Shown here: positions 36,622 to 38,045 of the stretch, in pieces | How the letters are laid out: every line of letters starts with the position of its first letter | Numbering within the stretch: the stretch's first letter is position 1 | IMG/VR virus record: IMGVR_UViG_3300037427_001300 | Span: 1-38,045 of that record | Strand: one strand, 5' to 3' | DNA: 38,045 nucleotides | Origin: a virus | The notes under the pieces: generated by a model | What the model saw: only the letters and a program-made list of their open reading frames with translations | Databases searched by the model: none | Told to the model about the DNA's origin: nothing | Program-made: the position numbers and the translations under genes

Positions 36622-36913
36622 TGACGAACAAGTTGAGTACATGGTTGAGAAATACAACTCCACGCCTTCGCGTGAAACAGTAGAGGACTTAGCGAAAGAA
36701 TTAAGTAAAAGTCCGAAATCAATCATAGGAAAGCTAGCACGCGAAGGCGTGTACCAGAAAGTAGAGTATATCTCTAAGACTGGTGAAAAACCAATAACGA
36801 AGATCGAGATTGTGCGCGAGATAGCAGGACAATTGGATCTAGACGAAACACATTTAATGGGCTTAGAAAAAGCCCCAAAAGGAGTATTAAAGCTATTATG
36901 CGACAATATATAA
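36608..36913 (+). CDS. Small DNA-binding-like protein, paralogue 3 of 3
   Basis: The ATG at 36608 is favoured over 36605 because GGAG then lies seven bases away. The 101-residue protein has the family pattern: NYSDEQVEYMVEKY, SRETVEDLAKELSKSPKSII, GKLAREGVY and the terminal GLEKAPKGVLKLL. SKSPKSIIGKL is the likely recognition helix. It is preceded by no strong promoter of its own and lies in a compact cluster. The role is unknown beyond resemblance to regulators. Confidence 0.72.
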   Translation: MANYSDEQVEYMVEKYNSTPSRETVEDLAKELSKSPKSIIGKLAREGVYQKVEYISKTGEKPITKIEIVREIAGQLDLDETHLMGLEKAPKGVLKLLCDNI

Positions 36914-37110
36914 TTGCATTGCACGTTAAATTGCCACCTAATCAAACACCCGAGAGTTGGCTAATAGGAAAATTGAAGTTGGGATCTATTGATTTGGAGA
37001 GCATGGAGGTGCATTATGAGGAGATTAAAGATGAAAGTGAAACTAAAAGCGACACTAAAACCAGAAGTTCTGGAAAAACTACGGGAAATTCTAATAAAGC
37101 ACAAAGTTGA
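36898..37110 (+). CDS. 70-residue small protein
   Basis: ATG at 36898 overlaps the end of paralogue 3. An ordered part (IIALHVKLPPNQTPESWLIG) precedes a Glu/Asp-, Lys- and Ser-rich tail (YEEIKDESETKSDTKTRSSG). The tail's DNA repeats a 14-base word also found at 37131. No family is recognised. Confidence 0.45.
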   Translation: MRQYIIALHVKLPPNQTPESWLIGKLKLGSIDLESMEVHYEEIKDESETKSDTKTRSSGKTTGNSNKAQS

Positions 37111-37201
37111 GTGGGAAGAGGAAATAATTGTTAAAGATGAAAGTAAAAAAGAGTGGAGAAAGAGGTTCGTTACAAACCGTAAAGGTTCGTATGAAATTTA
37201 A
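37031..37201 (+). CDS. 56-residue basic peptide
   Basis: The ATG at 37031 has AGGAG eight bases upstream, inside the previous gene. Sequence MKVKLKATLKPEVLEKLREI then EWEEEIIVKDESKKEWRKRF is a short strand plus helices. It overlaps neighbours on both sides. Function unknown. Confidence 0.5.
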   Translation: MKVKLKATLKPEVLEKLREILIKHKVEWEEEIIVKDESKKEWRKRFVTNRKGSYEI

Positions 37202-37424
37202 ATATCGCGAAACCGGCGAAAAATGGAATGGCCCCACCATGTTGGAGAGAGTTGATATAGCTTGCTTTATAGTTAATTACATAGGTCATGTTTTGTTCAG
37301 CGTATTATCGAATAAATCAATCTTATCTAGCATTTCACCTGACTGGATATATGCTCTCTCCTCTGTTGCTCCTGAGGTCGCAACAGTCGAGAGGTTATAC
37401 TCAATCAACTGTGAAATTCGATAA
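37191..37424 (+). CDS. 77-residue protein with hydrophobic middle
   Basis: The ATG at 37191 has AAAGG five bases upstream; an earlier ATG at 37137 is also possible. The sequence (MKFKYRETGEKWNGPTMLER, VDIACFIVNYIGHVLFSVLS) contains one hydrophobic stretch. No recognised family, and the codon use is looser than in neighbouring genes, so coding is uncertain. Confidence 0.4.
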   Translation: MKFKYRETGEKWNGPTMLERVDIACFIVNYIGHVLFSVLSNKSILSSISPDWIYALSSVAPEVATVERLYSINCEIR

Positions 37425-37579
37425 CAGCGATTTATTCTGTTGATGTAGTTGACTGTAGTAATTAACAAATTTATAAAATATTTTATCACACTTTTCAACA
37501 TATGTAAACTATCTTTTTTGCTTATGTGGATGATTAGATGAGTTGTGTAAGATTAAGTTAACGGAAATTATTTATATTT
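37425..37579. other. AT-rich intergenic stretch
   Basis: These 155 bases hold an AACAG/CTGTT hairpin near 37423-37442 but no T run, no strong promoter and no convincing gene. Confidence 0.5.
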
Positions 37580-37714
37580 ATGACTAGGATGAATGAAAAA
37601 TTGCTCGAAGAAATACTATCGGGCCAACGAGCGGTGGTGGAATTATCGGACCAGAACTGTCGTTCAGTACTTTTACTACTGGTCCAACGGATTCAGCGGG
37701 AGAACCGAAGATGA
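37580..37714 (+). CDS. 44-residue peptide before glutaredoxin
   Basis: An ATG at 37580 opens a frame ending at TGA 37714, four bases into the glutaredoxin gene; an ATG at 37589 is also possible. The sequence (MNEKLLEEILSGQRAVVELS, CRSVLLLLVQRIQRENR) is a basic helical peptide. It contains the GGGAG for the next gene. Coding is plausible, not certain. Confidence 0.45.
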   Translation: MTRMNEKLLEEILSGQRAVVELSDQNCRSVLLLLVQRIQRENRR

Positions 37715-37947
37715 TGCGGGTAGACATATATGGGAGAAAAAAGTGTGCCTATTGTAAGGCAGCGAAGACATTGTGTGAAGTAGAAAAGGTAAACTATAAT
37801 TATCATCAGCTAGATGAGGATTATGCTATAGAAGAATTATTTGAGAAAGTGCAGTTTAAAACTTTCCCTCAAATATTTGTGAACGACGTTGCTGTGGGAG
37901 GCTATACGGAGTTTAAAAAATGGTTTGAAAAGAAGGAGATGAGATGA
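37711..37947 (+). CDS. Glutaredoxin
   Basis: This 78-residue redox protein has the dithiol CAYC motif (residues 12-15), the cis-Pro loop KTFPQIFV (50-57), and GGYTEF (63-68). It reduces ribonucleotide reductase or other disulfide substrates. ATGATG at 37711 has GGGAG upstream; the ATG at 37714 would drop one residue. In phages it commonly serves nucleotide synthesis. The next gene starts in its stop codon. Confidence 0.92.
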   Translation: MMRVDIYGRKKCAYCKAAKTLCEVEKVNYNYHQLDEDYAIEELFEKVQFKTFPQIFVNDVAVGGYTEFKKWFEKKEMR

Positions 37948-38045
37948 CACCATATGAGAGTTTTTGCCACAGAATGTGGTTAGACTATTGTGAAGAAAAT
38001 AAACAGCCACTTGGTGGCGAGAAGCTACTAGGCTATGAGGAATAC
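37944..38045 (+). CDS. Truncated gene at the window edge
   Basis: An ATG at 37944 (AAGGAGATGAG upstream) overlaps the glutaredoxin stop (ATGA). It stays open for 34 codons to the window end (MTPYESFCHRMWLDYCEENK, then an acidic continuation). Too short to name. Confidence 0.55.
   Translation, partial: MTPYESFCHRMWLDYCEENKQPLGGEKLLGYEEY

Overview
The window is a 38 kb piece of a tailed double-stranded DNA phage genome, probably a siphovirus: HK97-type portal, protease and capsid, a long tape measure, a tail tube, and no contractile-sheath gene seen. The cargo includes lipoprotein and Sec signal peptides, an outer-membrane barrel, curli-type secretion proteins and a periplasm-directed hydrolase, so the host should be a Gram-negative, probably marine, proteobacterium. 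That is inference; no host marker is present. Most of the window is AT-rich. The block at about 29.45-33.2 kb is visibly richer in GC and GCGC palindromes. I saw no integrase, convincing tRNA or CRISPR array.

Minus strand, 29306 down to 1. Reading in the direction of transcription: a small secreted protein and a ParB-like protein; a TorF-type porin with its own promoter and terminator; a 2OG-Fe(II) oxygenase; a promoter that appears to start a leaderless terminase small-subunit-like gene; small membrane proteins; CsgF-like, CsgG-like and curlin-like genes; a FecR-domain protein; a SleB-type cell-wall hydrolase; and a CHASE2 class III adenylate cyclase. A new promoter at about 20.5 kb then drives a holin-like protein, two small peptides, a class 3 lipase and the large terminase. 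Another at about 17.6 kb drives HNH, portal, a protease-capsid fusion, connectors, tail tube, tail chaperones (apparently +1 or -2 frameshifted), tape measure and tail-tip proteins. Stop/start overlaps show translational coupling.

Plus strand, 29580 to 38045. Small early-type genes sit behind well-formed sigma70 promoters. A GC-rich cassette (membrane proteins, small DNA-binding-like protein, HAD phosphatase, PPK2 kinase) is bracketed by 25-bp inverted repeats matching at 23 of 25 positions. It is followed by a 657-bp repeat-rich intergenic region with five 16-bp iterons and two minus-strand promoters, a candidate origin and small-RNA locus. Next come basic small proteins and a second DNA-binding-like paralogue. 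A gene-free 1-kb stretch full of stable helices, starting at an extended -10 promoter, is a strong candidate for a large ornate non-coding RNA of the GOLLD/ROOL kind or a new class. Beyond it are short acidic and membrane proteins, a third paralogue, glutaredoxin and a truncated gene.

The most unusual features are the phage-borne curli-like secretion set in one cluster with FecR and a cAMP-type cyclase, the 1-kb structured RNA candidate, the iteron/antisense-promoter region, and the inverted-repeat-bounded PPK2 cassette.
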